Shown here: one piece after another, positions 1 to 11,511 of the stretch
Position numbering within the stretch: the first letter of the stretch is position 1
Layout: each line of letters begins with the position of its first letter
Assembly (NCBI RefSeq): GCF_034190915.1
Contig: NW_026947493.1
Location: 41,658,501 to 41,722,500, forward strand
DNA length: 64,000 nt
Direction of reading: 5' to 3'
Origin: Cavia porcellus
Taxonomy: Eukaryota; Chordata; Mammalia; Rodentia; Caviidae
Program-made: the position numbers and the translations under genes
The notes under the pieces: generated by a model
What the model was told of the DNA's origin: nothing
The model's input: the letters and a program-made list of their open reading frames with translations, nothing else
Databases searched by the model: none

Positions 1-63
1 TTTGTAAACATGTGGTCATGAGTTTGATCCCCAGTACCAAAAAAAAGAAAGAAAGAAAGAAAG
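1..63 (+). repeat. ID-type tRNA-derived SINE, 3' part
   Basis: The window opens inside a SINE. A B-box-like stretch (gagtttgatcccc) is followed by agtacc, an A-run and a GAAA-repeat tail. It matches the 3' half of the fuller ID copies at 35261 and 59914. The 5' half lies outside the window, so the subfamily cannot be set. Confidence 0.8.
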
Positions 64-999
64 TCTATGTGTGGTCATTAACACTATTTCCTAAATTTAT
101 AAGAGTTCTAAATATGTTTTTTTTAATTCTCTTAACACAGTTGAAAAGAATTCTATATAAGCCTATTTTTTTAAAAATCTAATTTTGCCTTACAAATAAA
201 AACTAGGTAAATATATCTATAAAGATCTCTATGTAATTGTGATACTAATTATTACTAACTTCATAGCATATTAAATAACTTTATGTTTTCCTCAAGTGTC
301 TGGATCTTTTTAAGATGTTGGACTTGAGAAAAACATCTTATCATTCTGGTGACCCCAAACTACAGTTGTTTATGATGTGGAATTTTTCAGGTTTATATTT
401 ATGTGATTGTTACATAACTGTGTTACAATGGTTTGATATGCCTACATAGTTGTGACAATATCATTATGATGCTTTTGGCAATAAGCATTAATAACCTTTA
501 TAACTTGTAAAGTACATTTATAAAACAAACAAGCACATTCTACTTAAATATCACTCTGGTAACAAATGGTTAAAAGGTAGAAAATTAGGTAAAAAAAAGT
601 TTCTGTGTATGATTTAATGTTTTGCAATTAGACAAAGATAGCAAAAAAGTCATTTTATACTAAGATAAAAATTTAAACGTGTTTCACAAAAATAGCAAAA
701 ACCTACTATTCCAATATAATGATCTAATCATGACTGTTGTGATGTGTTTGTTGTCTTCAGTCTCAAATTGTCTCTATAAAACTTTATAACTATTATCTGT
801 TAACAATTGGCAGGGAGTTAGCTTCTAAGATTGGTAAGATATAACAGTTCCTTGGTCATATTATATATGTTAAGGTGCTTGATATCTAGATAAGATTATA
901 AGATTAAACCTACTGCTTTCACTAAAATACTGGTTTAACTGATCTCCTGGGTGTTCAGCAACTGAGGTTTGGGACCAAATCTAAAAGGGTACCCTGGCT
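64..999. other. AT-rich intergenic sequence, no gene seen
   Basis: I see no open frame of note, no recognised repeat and no RNA gene. The left edge of the neighbouring endogenous retrovirus is not clear, so its degraded 5' flank may reach into the last hundred or so bases here. Confidence 0.5.
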
Positions 1000-1017
1000 A
1001 AAAGGACAGTTAGTATT

Positions 1018-1445
1018 TTGGCCCTGGCCTGCCAAGATCAACAAGGACCCAAGATAGGAAGAGACATATCCTGCAAGATTAATGTTGCTAAGTCAACCAA
1101 CCTCCTAAGCAAAAGATTTTTAGACCACAAAGAACAGAAATCAAGGTACAATGTGCTCAAAAGGAGGGTCACTAAAGAGACAAATGTCTTCTATGTTTCC
1201 ACAGGAAGCTACATGGTCAAGCAAGACCATGACCCATTCTGATGGTTAACAGTGACAGAACAGCTGAGGGGCTCTACACATGGTCCTACAAATTAACACC
1301 TGAAAAGCCTGAACTGACCTGGATATTTGGCCAAAAAAAAAAAAAAACATTAATTTTGATTAATACTGGTCTCACTTTAGCTTGGTCTTCAATGCCCAGT
1401 AAAAAGTATAACCAAAGATATAAAAGTTATAGTAACATAGACTAG
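1018..1445 (+). pseudogene. ERV gag nucleocapsid and protease remnant
   Basis: In one + frame near 1150-1185 the residues QCAQKEGH, a stop, then RDKC resemble a retroviral zinc knuckle (C-X2-C-X4-H-X4-C) that has lost two residues, including the second Cys. Further on, near 1355-1390, LILINTGLTLAWSSMP resembles the retroviral aspartic protease active site, with Asn in place of the catalytic Asp. A poly-A run at about 1333-1347 sits just before it and probably marks a slippage expansion. The gag-to-pro order is as expected for a gamma-type element. The reading is disrupted and cannot be functional. The zinc-knuckle call is the weaker of the two. Confidence 0.6.
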
Positions 1446-1904
1446 ACATAAGCAGGGGCACCAATTACTAACCTCTGCCAGTACCTTTCAACCACACTGA
1501 GAGATAAGTCTAAGATCCAGCCAGTTACAACTGTCTTTTCCAATCTAGTGCTCATGGTTTTGTCATATATGCTGTAAGGTTTATTTATTCTTGCCTAAAG
1601 ACCACCCTTCCTGTACGATCTCCCACACCTTATCTGGCTAATATGCTCCAGATGAAGGAACACAACAGAGAGAATGAGGTTCTGGTCACAGAAATTGAAG
1701 AAAAAGAATACAAAAACATGAGAAGGGAGAATTATGAGAAACTGCGGCCCTGTATTTTCTATCAAACAATACAAACAGAAGTGCCTCCATCTAAACTGGA
1801 TTTCACCCTAAGCTTCCCTCCTCCACCCTACACATGTTTTATGTTATAAAACATCTGCATCTTGGACTCCAGGAGCAACTCATACCAAGGACATTCAGTT
1901 CCCT
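1446..1904 (+). other. ERV interior of uncertain identity, deletion zone
   Basis: This stretch joins the protease remnant to the integrase remnant. A 68-codon frame lies at 1643-1849, but I recognise no retroviral domain in it. About 2 kb of polymerase and RNase H sequence would normally stand here, so the segment includes or borders a large internal deletion. Confidence 0.5.
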
Positions 1905-2290
1905 GTGTCCCTAACTCCCTTTATCAACCTTGCTCAGCAGCCCTTCAGGTTTTTCCCTTTTGAAATTCTGTATAGGTAACCCTTCTCTTATTAAGGATAT
2001 AAGGGAGGATTTAAAAGAGATTGGGAGCCTTATTCTGAGACAACCGATACAAGCTTTAGGCTCAGCCTTAGCCATCCTACAACAATGGATTAAGGAAAGA
2101 TTATTTGTGAATTCCGTCACAAATGCTCACTCTTTCAAACAGGTGTATGCCATGTAGGTAGCGAATGGAATGTCCAATCCCTGAAATCCCTCTGAAGGGG
2201 CCCATTCACTGTTATACTACCCACTCCCACTGCAGTAAAGGTGAATGAGATCATTCCCTAGATTCACTAAGTAGAATAAAGCCAGTATCT
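1905..2290 (+). pseudogene. ERV pol, integrase C-terminal remnant
   Basis: The + strand reads like the end of a gammaretroviral integrase. A PFEIL-type motif at about 1957-1975 is followed by a helix-rich stretch (NPSLIKDIREDLKEIG), then a VKEWN-type patch near 2160 and KGPF/PTPTAVKV-like residues near 2195-2245. This is the usual order at the integrase C-terminus, where the small SH3-like domain binds DNA. Several in-frame stops interrupt it, including within the last 20 codons. The catalytic DDE core lies upstream and is missing, so this is a dead fragment. Confidence 0.7.
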
Positions 2291-2494
2291 CAAGACTGGA
2301 GTGTGTCCCTGACTCATTGGTGCCGTATAAACTGATAATACAGAAGAAGCAGTGTGCGACCTCAGAAACACCACTGAAAGACAACAGCCTGCTCTAGTCA
2401 TCCTGGAGGTTGACCATTCTGTGCACAGAAAGAACCTGAGGACATCACTGACTGGTGTCACATATGGACTACATCTTTTCTGTGACTATCTATA

Positions 2495-3267
2495 ATGTAT
2501 CGCTACCCCTTGCTCTTACCTGTATTTAAGTTGCTAGCCCTGCTTTTTGCCATAGCCCTTACTGAGACTACCTCTAGCCAGTGAGAAGTGTGGCAAGGGC
2601 TTTCTGCTGGCCCTCACTTCCTCTTGTGGGTGGGAGGTTTTGCTGGTTTGGGGTGCTTTTACTAGGGATTCCATTGATGAACCTGAGTTCCTCATCATGT
2701 GACCTATGTATTCACTCAACCAAGTCAGGCCAGAGAGTTACATCCACTTCTAATGCTTAGGGATGATCCAAGGGACCTGCACACACAAAAAGACAACCTA
2801 GTCTACTTAACATGAAAATCAATCTACCATTTCAACCAAAATACTCCCTGACTGAGGAACAATTCAAAGTCTGACACTTTCAAGGCAAAGGACCATTAAT
2901 TAATAAAACCCAGTTACAAATCCCTACCTGCCAGTGCTGGTATTTTTTTTAATGTGCATGCTGTCATTAGTCAAAATCCCTGAAGAGTCCTAAAATGTGG
3001 AGGATTATCATGAGAATGAGAATACAGGCTCAATAATAAGTATATGTGTGAACAGGCCTCACCTCTGTCTGCCTGTTAAGGTGACCGCTGGGCTTATTGC
3101 ACCCATTGGAACTATGTCTCATGGGCCATTTGAAAAAATAAAGATAAGGTGGCACTCCTCTAAAAGGGGCTCCTACTCTTAGCTGTGAATTAGAAACTTG
3201 TCACCCCATCACTTTTACTATTTTTAATTCAGGAGACTCAAAGTAGGAATACAGCCTCAAGGCTGAG

Positions 3268-3312
<45 letters not shown>

Positions 3313-4560
3313 TAGAGATATAGAGATAGATGCAAGGCATTGACCATTGACCCAGGGACTGGATTACACTTCTAGAGGGTCACTGCCATTCAAGTGACAT
3401 CTTATCAGGTTTTTTTCATTCATTTTATGAGAAAATAGAAAGTATTCCCTATCCTGGCCACAATCAAAAGGTTTTTTTTAACCCTAGCAGAGACTGTAGC
3501 CCAAACTCTCAGGGTCTCTTCTTGCTATGTACATAGGGGAACCAACATGGGGGATCAATGGCCATGGGAATCTAGACATAGATTCCCATGAACTTTATAA
3601 TGGCACAGGGTACTCCATCTCTACTTCAGGGGTTTGGCTTCTCAAGACCTCAGAAACTGGAAGAAACTGTCTTGCCCTGTTGGGAGGATGGTTCAGTGTC
3701 TGTGAAGGAACCCTAAAGTGTCTGGGCCAAAGGTCCTACTACTCAACTGCCCAGAAGAGCCAATGGTGGGAGTTTCCAGATTATTTTGTACCAAACCCTC
3801 ACCTATTGTCTAACTTTTTTCATCTAAAGGAAGCCAAGGCCAATGTTGATGCTGAGATTGAACAGTGTACCCCAGACAGAATATATTGGATATGCAGATA
3901 AACCACATATGCTGTACTTCTCCCAAACTAGTCAGGGTCTTGTATATTAGAGACAATCTGCCTATCTTTCTTTCTACTCCCACCTGCCAGGGGAGAACAT
4001 CTGAGGGTTCAAGTATGAGGGCAGAGACTCAGAAAACAATGAACCCTGAAAATTGGCAATTGAAAAGACTACGGATGGCCCTTGAATGTATAAATCAGTA
4101 TTAGGATTCTGCTACCTGGACAGAGGCTAAGTCCTGGGCTTACCCCCCCCCCCTATTTATATGCTAAACTTCATAATTAGACTGCAAGCAGTTGTGGAAA
4201 TTATAACTAATGAAACTGCCAAAACTCAACTTCTTAGCCAAGCAACAGGCCAAAATATACATTGCTATTTATCAGAATCACTTGACCTTAGATTATCTGC
4301 TTGCTTCCAAGGGAGATGTTTGTGGAAAATATAACCTACCTACAACTGCTACCTATAAACAGATGATGAAGGAAAGACTGAATGAAGAAAATTGCTCATG
4401 TTCCCAGCCAGACCTGGAAAGTCTGGAATCACAGACAACTGTTTTTGAAGCATAATTATCAACTTCGGGGGAATTCAAAACCCACTTAGGTGTTACACTC
4501 TTGATTTCGGGAACCTGTGTGATCCTGCTTCACCTGGGCTTCCTTGGCTATACACTCTGT
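2495..4560 (+). pseudogene. ERV env remnant (surface plus transmembrane subunit)
   Basis: An ATG at 2495 opens a 29-codon frame with a hydrophobic core (LLALLFAIAL) typical of an Env signal peptide, ending at a stop at 2582. The surface part is scattered; the longest open piece is 3527-3901, with several Cys and Trp and an N-X-T site. The transmembrane ectodomain is clearest at 4210-4455, where [15 protein letters not shown] leads into [16 protein letters not shown], the position of the retroviral immunosuppressive-type helix and the CX6CC motif. The cysteine pair of CX6CC is not present in this frame. A hydrophobic membrane stretch follows at about 4490-4560. Many stops and frame shifts make it non-coding. 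Confidence 0.72.
3266..3330. repeat. (TAGA)n microsatellite inside the ERV env
   Basis: About 13 near-perfect TAGA units, followed by a degenerate tatagaga tail to about 3330. The repeat has expanded within the env remnant and adds to its disruption. Confidence 0.9.
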
Positions 4561-4613
4561 CTCCAGCCTCACTGAGACAATGGTTGAAAGAAAAACAATC
4601 GTACATGCAATGA

Positions 4614-4993
4614 TGTTATGGAAATGTAAACCTCTGAACCAGGGTGATGCTATTTAAACCAAAATAGAATAGGGTCCAATCACCAAAGAGAGGAATTGGT
4701 AGGGTCTCTTCTAATGTGTCAGAGTGGGAATGTTTTAGAATGTAGAAATATCAGCCTCTGTGTACTTTATGTGTAGTTCTGACATAACTCTGTAGCATAA
4801 ACCGTATCCAACTGACTGTAAATGTTAGCCTATGCCCACTGAAGGGAGACAAAGATATAAAAATTTTATAAAAGGGTGCAAGTACACCATGTTTGGCACT
4901 CAGCCTTTGGGAATGAACTCAGTAAGTCAAATAAAGCTGCTTCCTGGGAAAAAGGCCTGTCTCTCCTGTCCTGAAATGTCGCACGGCATTTCA
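4614..4993 (+). repeat. 3' LTR of the class I ERV
   Basis: The LTR follows the env membrane segment directly. It contains a TATA box (tataaaag, 4868-4875) and a polyadenylation signal (aataaa, 4930-4935) about 60 bases later, the right order and spacing for an LTR promoter and R region. It appears to begin near TGATG/TGTTATG at 4611-4616 and to end in CA at 4993. The exact 5' edge is uncertain because I could not align it to a second LTR. Confidence 0.65.
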
Positions 4994-7900
4994 ATGAAGA
5001 CACTTACTAAACAAAAACAAACAAAAATCATTTGCAGTCATGGTGCACAAAGCCAGAAAATGGAAAGACTCTGAGATCCCTAAATGTTTGTTTGTAAGTA
5101 TACTTTTTGAAAAAGGAAAATAGTATTTTTTTGGATGCTCCTCTTGTGCCAGATTATTTCCCCTTTTTATCTCATTTAATCTTTACACAGTTGTTTGGAG
5201 TGGATATTATTTTACTTAATTCATGCAAGTTAGCAAATTGAGCAAGAGAATAAAGATAAAAGAGGAAAGTTCAGACTAGTTCTCATGTGTCTCCTGATTC
5301 CAACTACAGAATTTTTCCATAAGGCAGAATTTCCATGGAGATTGGGGAGTGGAGTTGGTTTAAATTGAGAAAAGTGCTCATGACATTTCAAAGGAGAAAC
5401 ACATGGCACATTCTCCTGACTATCACCTTTATGGGCACCTACAATTTCTATTGAAGTTCATCAGCATAACATGTTAGCCTAACATGAAGTGCAGCATTGA
5501 AACAAATTTGTGAAACATGTTTAACAGTCAATATTCCCTGGATAATCTTCATTTTTACTACTAACTTGCATATATTTTCTGAGATCTTAGTACTTGCCAC
5601 TTTATAGATGCCTAGATTGTTCAAATAACAAAAGTATTTACAGGATTTTTGGCAAAGGATCTCAGAGAATCTCAGCAGCATATTAAGCAAAGTCCTTGAG
5701 CTGGAGCATAAAATAGAAAAACAAGTGGCATCTTATAAATTATTCCAGCGTAACTGTGCTCCATAATAGAAAACTAACACCAAAAAAACACAAACTGAGT
5801 TTCAAAACAAGGGGCTAATTTAAGCAAACTGGGAAATTCATCTATTTGAACATATTAGACCTATATCTTTTATTGCTTTCTTGATTAAGAGGGAAAAAAG
5901 AAACAAAAGGAAAACTTTGTTTAAAATTAGTGGTTTAATCATTGTACAGCTGTCCAAATCTCTCTTTCCCAACAGCAAACTTTTTCTCAGGTTTTCATCC
6001 AACAAAATCATGTTTGTTGTGTTCATTAAGCATTTTTTAAGTATTTCGATTCTGTAGTATTTTGTTATCTGTCATACACCGCGATACTGTAGGGAGCAGG
6101 TCCTACGTTGCCCTCAACACGAACCTCTCTCAATACAGGAGGATGTAGGTTCTCATACAAGATCTATATATATATCTCTGTCTGCCTCCAACAATCTTGG
6201 TACAGAATACTGTCCCAGTGTAATTATGAAATAGTGTCTCCTTTCATATTCAAAATTACTAGCTTGGGGGACAATTTGCATGGAAACCCACACCTAATAT
6301 CTTAGAAACTATGTTCTAACATTGTGCCTTACAAAAAACTTTCTGGGAGACAAGGTACAAACAAATCTTAGGCCTTCAAAGCAATAGAGTTTATCTTTTT
6401 AAAACATATTTGTACAGATAACTGGTTTCTCATTTGAATATACGTAGAGTGTAAAACCACCCATGCTCCTAAAGGGAAGGTATGTGACACTCTGTAACTT
6501 ATCAAAGATTGTGCTTCATGATTCTTAGTATATAGAGGTGAAAATCAAGGAAGAGGAAAAGTTTATATGAAAGTTAAGGGTTTTTTTTCAGAGGGAAAGA
6601 AATCTAAAATTTGGCCTCTTGCCTTTTTTAAGGTTCAGCACATTATACTCTTCTAATGGATTAAAACACTTCTAGCTGAGATATCCAGGGAGGAAAGGAA
6701 CTAAAGAGCTCAAAGAGGCACATTTCATTGGTGAATCAGTCTGGACTGGGAAGTTAGAATCAAGCCAAGACCTAGAAGTTCATGAGTGGGCATGGAGTTG
6801 TCAAACAGCTTCACAATGTTGTATTTAGGAATGGTAGCAAAGCATAGAAGGTACAAATTGAGATCTTTAACATGAAAACCTAAAAGGACCATAGATGGGG
6901 ATAGACTAAACCAAGCAGCACCAGTTTTCCACAGCCCTAAAGCAAGAGCCACCTAGAATTGGGACCTACTGAGGAACAAAAACTTAGTGTCCTCCTTACC
7001 CAGGATTTAGAAGCACAAATCACCTCTTGAGGTTGAATAAATGCTTAGGGTTCTTGGATAATTCTTAGTAAAAGAAAATCAGACGAGGTAAAAGTGGATT
7101 TCCTTCTAATACACAGACTTCAAACAATAAACAGCTGTGTTTTCTTAAACAAACACCTAGTATAATCTCACAAGTATGCAAACAATTCTTATTATTCAGA
7201 TGCCATAATTTGATTTTATCTATTTGTTAAATTTGTCTGTAACCTCTAAATCAATGCCATGCGATTTTCATGAGTAGGTATAAAAAGAGGCATGAAATTT
7301 GAGACACAGAACATGTAACTTCCAAGCTGAGGCAGAATAAGACAATGCTCTACCTTTGTGCTTGAGCTCTCACACTGTAAGCACATATTCTCATCATTGT
7401 ACTGTTCATGCAATTTCTCACATGTTCATGTTTTTCTCATTGATACTTCTGCAGTTTGAAACATTCCAGAGAAGAATGTTGAAGTGCTATTCCTACATGC
7501 AAGAAGTAATGTGCCTTATAGGTAAACTGTTCAAGCAGAAGTTACAATAATATTGGCTGTGAATTCTATAGTAGTAAAACAACATTACATATTAAATAAG
7601 GTGTCTTTAATAAGAAATATAATACAAGGTTAGGTACGATTGACAAAAACATGAACAGAGGCTATCAGGAACCTAAACCCTTATTTCCCTTAAGAACAAT
7701 GGTTTGGAATTAACTAATTCATTGTTTATTATAACATTATAGACTACAACTACTGTAAATAAAGAGATTAAGATGTGTCTATTCTCCTTGTTCCTTTATC
7801 ATTATAATCATGAGGTGCTGTTCTAAATGATTTTACACTTCCAGGTAAAAGGAGAAACCAACAAATACATCTGGAGGGGCAATGAATGAACAGTAAACTG

Positions 7901-9089
7901 AAGCCTTATTTCCCTGTTTCACAGAAGTTTTTAGTCACTAAGGTTACCAATATAACTCCATACTAGTCCCAATTATTCTATACCCTCCAATCATAGAGAA
8001 GTACACATCTCTCTACTTTAAAACACTAATCAATAGCTAATGCAAAGAAAAAACCCAGATCTGGCCACTCCAAACCAAGTCTGTACAAGGTTTACTAGGT
8101 GCGGTCATGGGAACGGAAAGGATTCTTTCCTCCCGTGTAACAAAAAGAAGCAAGTAAAGTGAGCGCTGGAAGTAGGGACCATTGGATGGAGCACCAGGAT
8201 CACCATGTAAACTGGCCTCTCTTGCCAAGGTACTCTGCTCCTTTTCCTGTCTTGTTATAGACAGTCAAGCTGAGACTCTGCAACTTTTCTGTCATTCCAA
8301 TTCTAGGCTGTGCTCCTGACTCAGACCAGACAGTCAACCTCTGGCTTTCTATTTGAAATTGACATGTAATTCTAACTCCACACAGAAGCCTATGTGTTAG
8401 TGCTCTATCCCTGAACTTAACTGTTTTCTCAGCAGACAAGTTTATTGCTGTAGATCTTGAATTAAGTTAGGCACACTGGCCCTGAGCTCAGCTTTCTGCT
8501 CTGTTTTCTCCATTTTGATTCTAGTATTCTAAAAAAGTCTCATTTCAAGGAATCTACCCCAGCATTATCCTACATCCCTTTTCCATTAAGTAATTATCTA
8601 ATCTAGTAGCATTTCATCATTGCAGAATATTTTATTGGCTTTTTTTTTCCATTTCTGAAGCATCATGATTTGACACATGGATATTTCTCAAATGACTATC
8701 AGGTTGTATGAGGATACTAATCCCATTAAGAGAAAGAGAGGTACATTCCTGAAGACCAAACTGCGGACTCTATATCACCTATGATTAGTAGGTGGTTTAT
8801 AAAGCCTTCAAACATAACTTCCTAGAGGACAAGAACATACAGGATAAGTAACCAGCACAGTGTGAGAATTAAAAAAAAAAAAATCAGCTTACACTGAGAC
8901 TTCATCATACTGCAACAATGTCTGCACGATGCCAAAAACATCCAGATGGAAGCTGAGAACTCAACCACTACCACATGCTTCCTCTGCACCGATGTCTTAT
9001 GGAGACGCCAGCACAGATCTCGGGGGCGTGGACGAGTAGCTGGGCAAGAAGCCAGAGGCAAAATATCGCCAATGTATGTTTAAATTAAA
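4994..9089. other. Mostly unique intergenic DNA
   Basis: Only short chance frames are present (60-80 codons, no recognisable domain, no codon-level conservation that I can judge). There is one MIR-like trace at 5130-5290. No RNA gene, CpG-dense promoter or recent transposon is seen. Confidence 0.5.
5130..5290 (-). repeat. MIR SINE, diverged
   Basis: On the - strand the order fits a MIR core and tail. On the + strand this reads as a tctcatttaatcttta motif, a tattattttac motif, then gcaaattgagcaagag. The match is weak and old. Confidence 0.4.
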
Positions 9090-9270
9090 TTAATTAACAT
9101 TTATATAACTCTTTGCATGATGTAAGTAACATCTACCAAAATAGTGTCTCATTTAATCAGAGCAACTATATGTTAGGTATTATTTGTCCAATTTTATACA
9201 AAATTTAATGTTTCAAAATAATCAAACACATAACTATAAAAAATGGAGTCAGAATTTGAATTGTGGACTT
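9090..9270 (-). repeat. MIR SINE, diverged
   Basis: The + strand shows taacatttat, then tctcatttaatcagagcaac, then gtattatttgtccaatttta, then gagtcagaatttgaa. These are the landmarks of a reverse-oriented MIR: tail, central core and tRNA-related 5' part. Confidence 0.6.
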
Positions 9271-9323
9271 CTCGTGTAGCTAACAATGATTGACGGCTTA
9301 CTTGTGCTAAGAACAATCATACT

Positions 9324-9489
9324 GGCTGGGAGTGGTGGCATACATATGTAATTCCAGTACTTGGGAGGCTGAAGCGGGAGGATCACTGTTAGTTCAAGTC
9401 TAGGCTACAAAGTGAGCTCAAGGCCAGCCAGAATTGCATGGTGAGACCCTATCTCAAAAAGACCAAAAAACAAAACAAAATAAAAAAAA
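9324..9489 (+). repeat. B1-type 7SL-derived SINE
   Basis: It starts ggctgggagtggtggca and continues with taattccagtacttgggagg, gcgggaggatcac and gtgagaccctatctcaaaaa, then an A-rich tail to about 9489. These are the hallmark blocks of a 7SL RNA-derived Alu/B1 monomer. A tacaaagtgagctcaaggcc block in the middle is the rodent B1 form. An internal A box and B box (gttcaagtc) mark the pol III promoter. No clear target-site duplication was found, so it is not the youngest class. Confidence 0.9.
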
Positions 9490-9490
9490 C

Positions 9491-11141
9491 CATTGTATTA
9501 CAATATAGTACTACATTGTCCTCTACATAGATATGCTGTGTTACACAAAGAAGGCAAAGATAAATAGTTCATATTGCCATATGTACCTTGATTTGCACAC
9601 CTCAATTTTTCACATATATGGCAATATGATTTTCATATATATAGTTCATGTATCTGCAAAGAACTAAAAAGCAAAAAATGAAAAGCAATACAAATGAAGA
9701 TATAAATTGAATCTATTTGAAATTCAGTGAATTTTGTTCTGTGAGGCCTAATACTACAAGCATGAGCCCAGACAGGTTTTGCACACCTTCTTGAATTATC
9801 TGCATCTAACAAAGCATATGCTTCAGTGAAGACTGATGGTAATAATCCAATATGTTTCCAAGATTCATAAGTTGACGAGGTGAGGCAAGTTGCCAATTTT
9901 TCATTCCTGAAAATTATTCTAAGTAATAGGCCTAGTTTAATGATTTTATGCTCCTGAATGATAATTCTGGATTTCTTCTTCTTTCTCAAATCATCCAAAT
10001 CAATACAATTTGGTTTGTACTTTTTTCACCCATGTATTTTTATTCATCTCTCACATCTTCACCTCAACCACATGTTTAGAGTAGCTTGATTTAAGGGGCA
10101 AAAAGATATGTATAGAAACACAGGACTGAGCTTGGCATTCCCAATTTATATAGAATGAAAAGAGAGGCATAAAAGTTCCCTTCAGAAAATAAATAGATGT
10201 AATATCAGATGAGAGACACCATGGACATGTGCAGTGAATTTCTGAAGCTTTGGCCAATGAAGAGATAAAAACAGGAGTGTATATTAAGAGTGCATCCCTC
10301 ATTTATGTGTAAATGCAATTTACTAAAATCTTATGTCTCAAAACCAAATCTCATATCCAGGAAAGACAGTGCACTTTTGTTTAATCAAAAATGAGTTTTT
10401 ATATCAACATATATTTATAGACATCTATACCCAACCCTACTAGAAATTCCAAATTCAATCTACTGAAGAGGTTCAGAGTAAACAAATTTGTAAACTGTAG
10501 CTGAGCAATCAAGTTTGGTATTATGTTCTGCCTAAGTTAAAAACTATATAATCCAATAAGAATATCAAGTATAATTCACACCATATTCACATAGGCATTG
10601 TATGCAAGTGTCCACTGTAACCTGAATTGTATGTTAGAATTTTATAATTTTACATGTTTTTTGCACATGAAATAGGTACCTTCATCAGAATATCTATATT
10701 CTTAAAGTTTCCCATTAAGCACTATCATTGTCTTTATATTTTAATCCCCAGGTGTCTAAAATAATGAATTTTCAATGGCACGTTATTCACTTATAATCCA
10801 TGTATATTCTCCCATATATTTTAAATTGTATCAGTTTACTTATAATACCTTACAATACTTAAAATAGAATATAGATATTGTACAAGTAATTGTTATAATA
10901 TGTGGCTTAAGGAAAAATAACAAGTAAAAAGTCTTCATGCCTTCAGTACAGATATATTTTCTCCTGAATATTTTCAATCCACCCTTAGTTGAATTTACAG
11001 ATGCAAAGGAATGACTACACTTCAGAAACATGATATTTTGAATCAGGCTCAAATCACTATGGCCAATGACTCAAAAATAGCCTGCAACCTGTTTCCAGGT
11101 GGCCCATAAATCAAGTAGAGTTTTTATAGTTTTAAGTGATG
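9491..11141. other. Unique AT-rich intergenic DNA
   Basis: Nothing recognisable beyond chance frames. The 121-codon - strand frame at 9633-9998 has no identifiable domain, no signal-peptide logic and typical random composition, so I do not call it a gene. Confidence 0.5.
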
Positions 11142-11511
11142 TTTTTTAATTTAGAGAAGAAAAGCAAAACAGAAAAAAGGATAGAAATAATACAGAAATT
11201 CCAAAAAAGTCAGAAATCACTGGTTGATAAATTACATATTGTTACTTAGAAGTGGTTGTTCAAGTTATGAAATCAAAGCATATAAAGTGAACAATCGAAT
11301 AATGACAGTACAAACCATTCTATTTGATGAACTAACAAAAACTTAGTAGTTTGGTTATCTATTTTGCACACTTATCCATACAGTTAAAAGTCTAAAGTTA
11401 AAAGTTAAAAGTCTAAAGTATACTTTAGAGCACTTTCCTTCCCTTTCATTATTACAATATCTTATAAACTTTGGATCTTACTACTCTTTCAATTTTTTAT
11501 TATTTTTCACA
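11142..11511 (-). other. L1 copy A 3' UTR
   Basis: On the + strand it starts with a T-run (the reversed A tail) and a purine-rich patch, then blocks shared in order with 17447-17900 and 54190-54480: ataatacagaa, attacatattg, agtggttgttcaag, gatgaactaac. A short internal repeat (agttaaaagtctaa) occurs twice near 11387-11420. Confidence 0.75.

Larger units (their letters stand above)
1000..4993 (+). mobile_element. Decayed class I (gamma-like) endogenous retrovirus
   Basis: An old proviral copy read on the + strand. In order it shows a nucleocapsid zinc-knuckle remnant (about 1150-1185), a protease active-site remnant (about 1310-1400), an integrase C-terminal remnant (about 1905-2290), a broken env (about 2495-4560) and a 3' LTR (about 4614-4993). 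That is the gag-pro-pol-env order of a simple retrovirus. The distance from protease to integrase is only about 0.5 kb, so reverse transcriptase and RNase H have been lost. No 5' LTR matching the 3' LTR was found. Stops and frame changes throughout mean it makes no functional protein. The class I call rests on the env transmembrane region and the integrase-env layout, and is inference. Confidence 0.8.

Noticed and set aside
3266..3330. Regular repeats that might suggest a CRISPR-like array
   Set aside because: They are contiguous 4-bp TAGA units without spacers, and the genome is mammalian.
3527..3901. A 124-codon frame that could be read as an intact small gene
   Set aside because: It is the longest open piece of the ERV surface-subunit region, with frame changes on both sides; it is a fragment, not a gene.
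9633..9998. A 121-codon - strand frame
   Set aside because: No domain, no recognisable family, no promoter or splice context; this length is expected by chance in 64 kb of AT-rich DNA.
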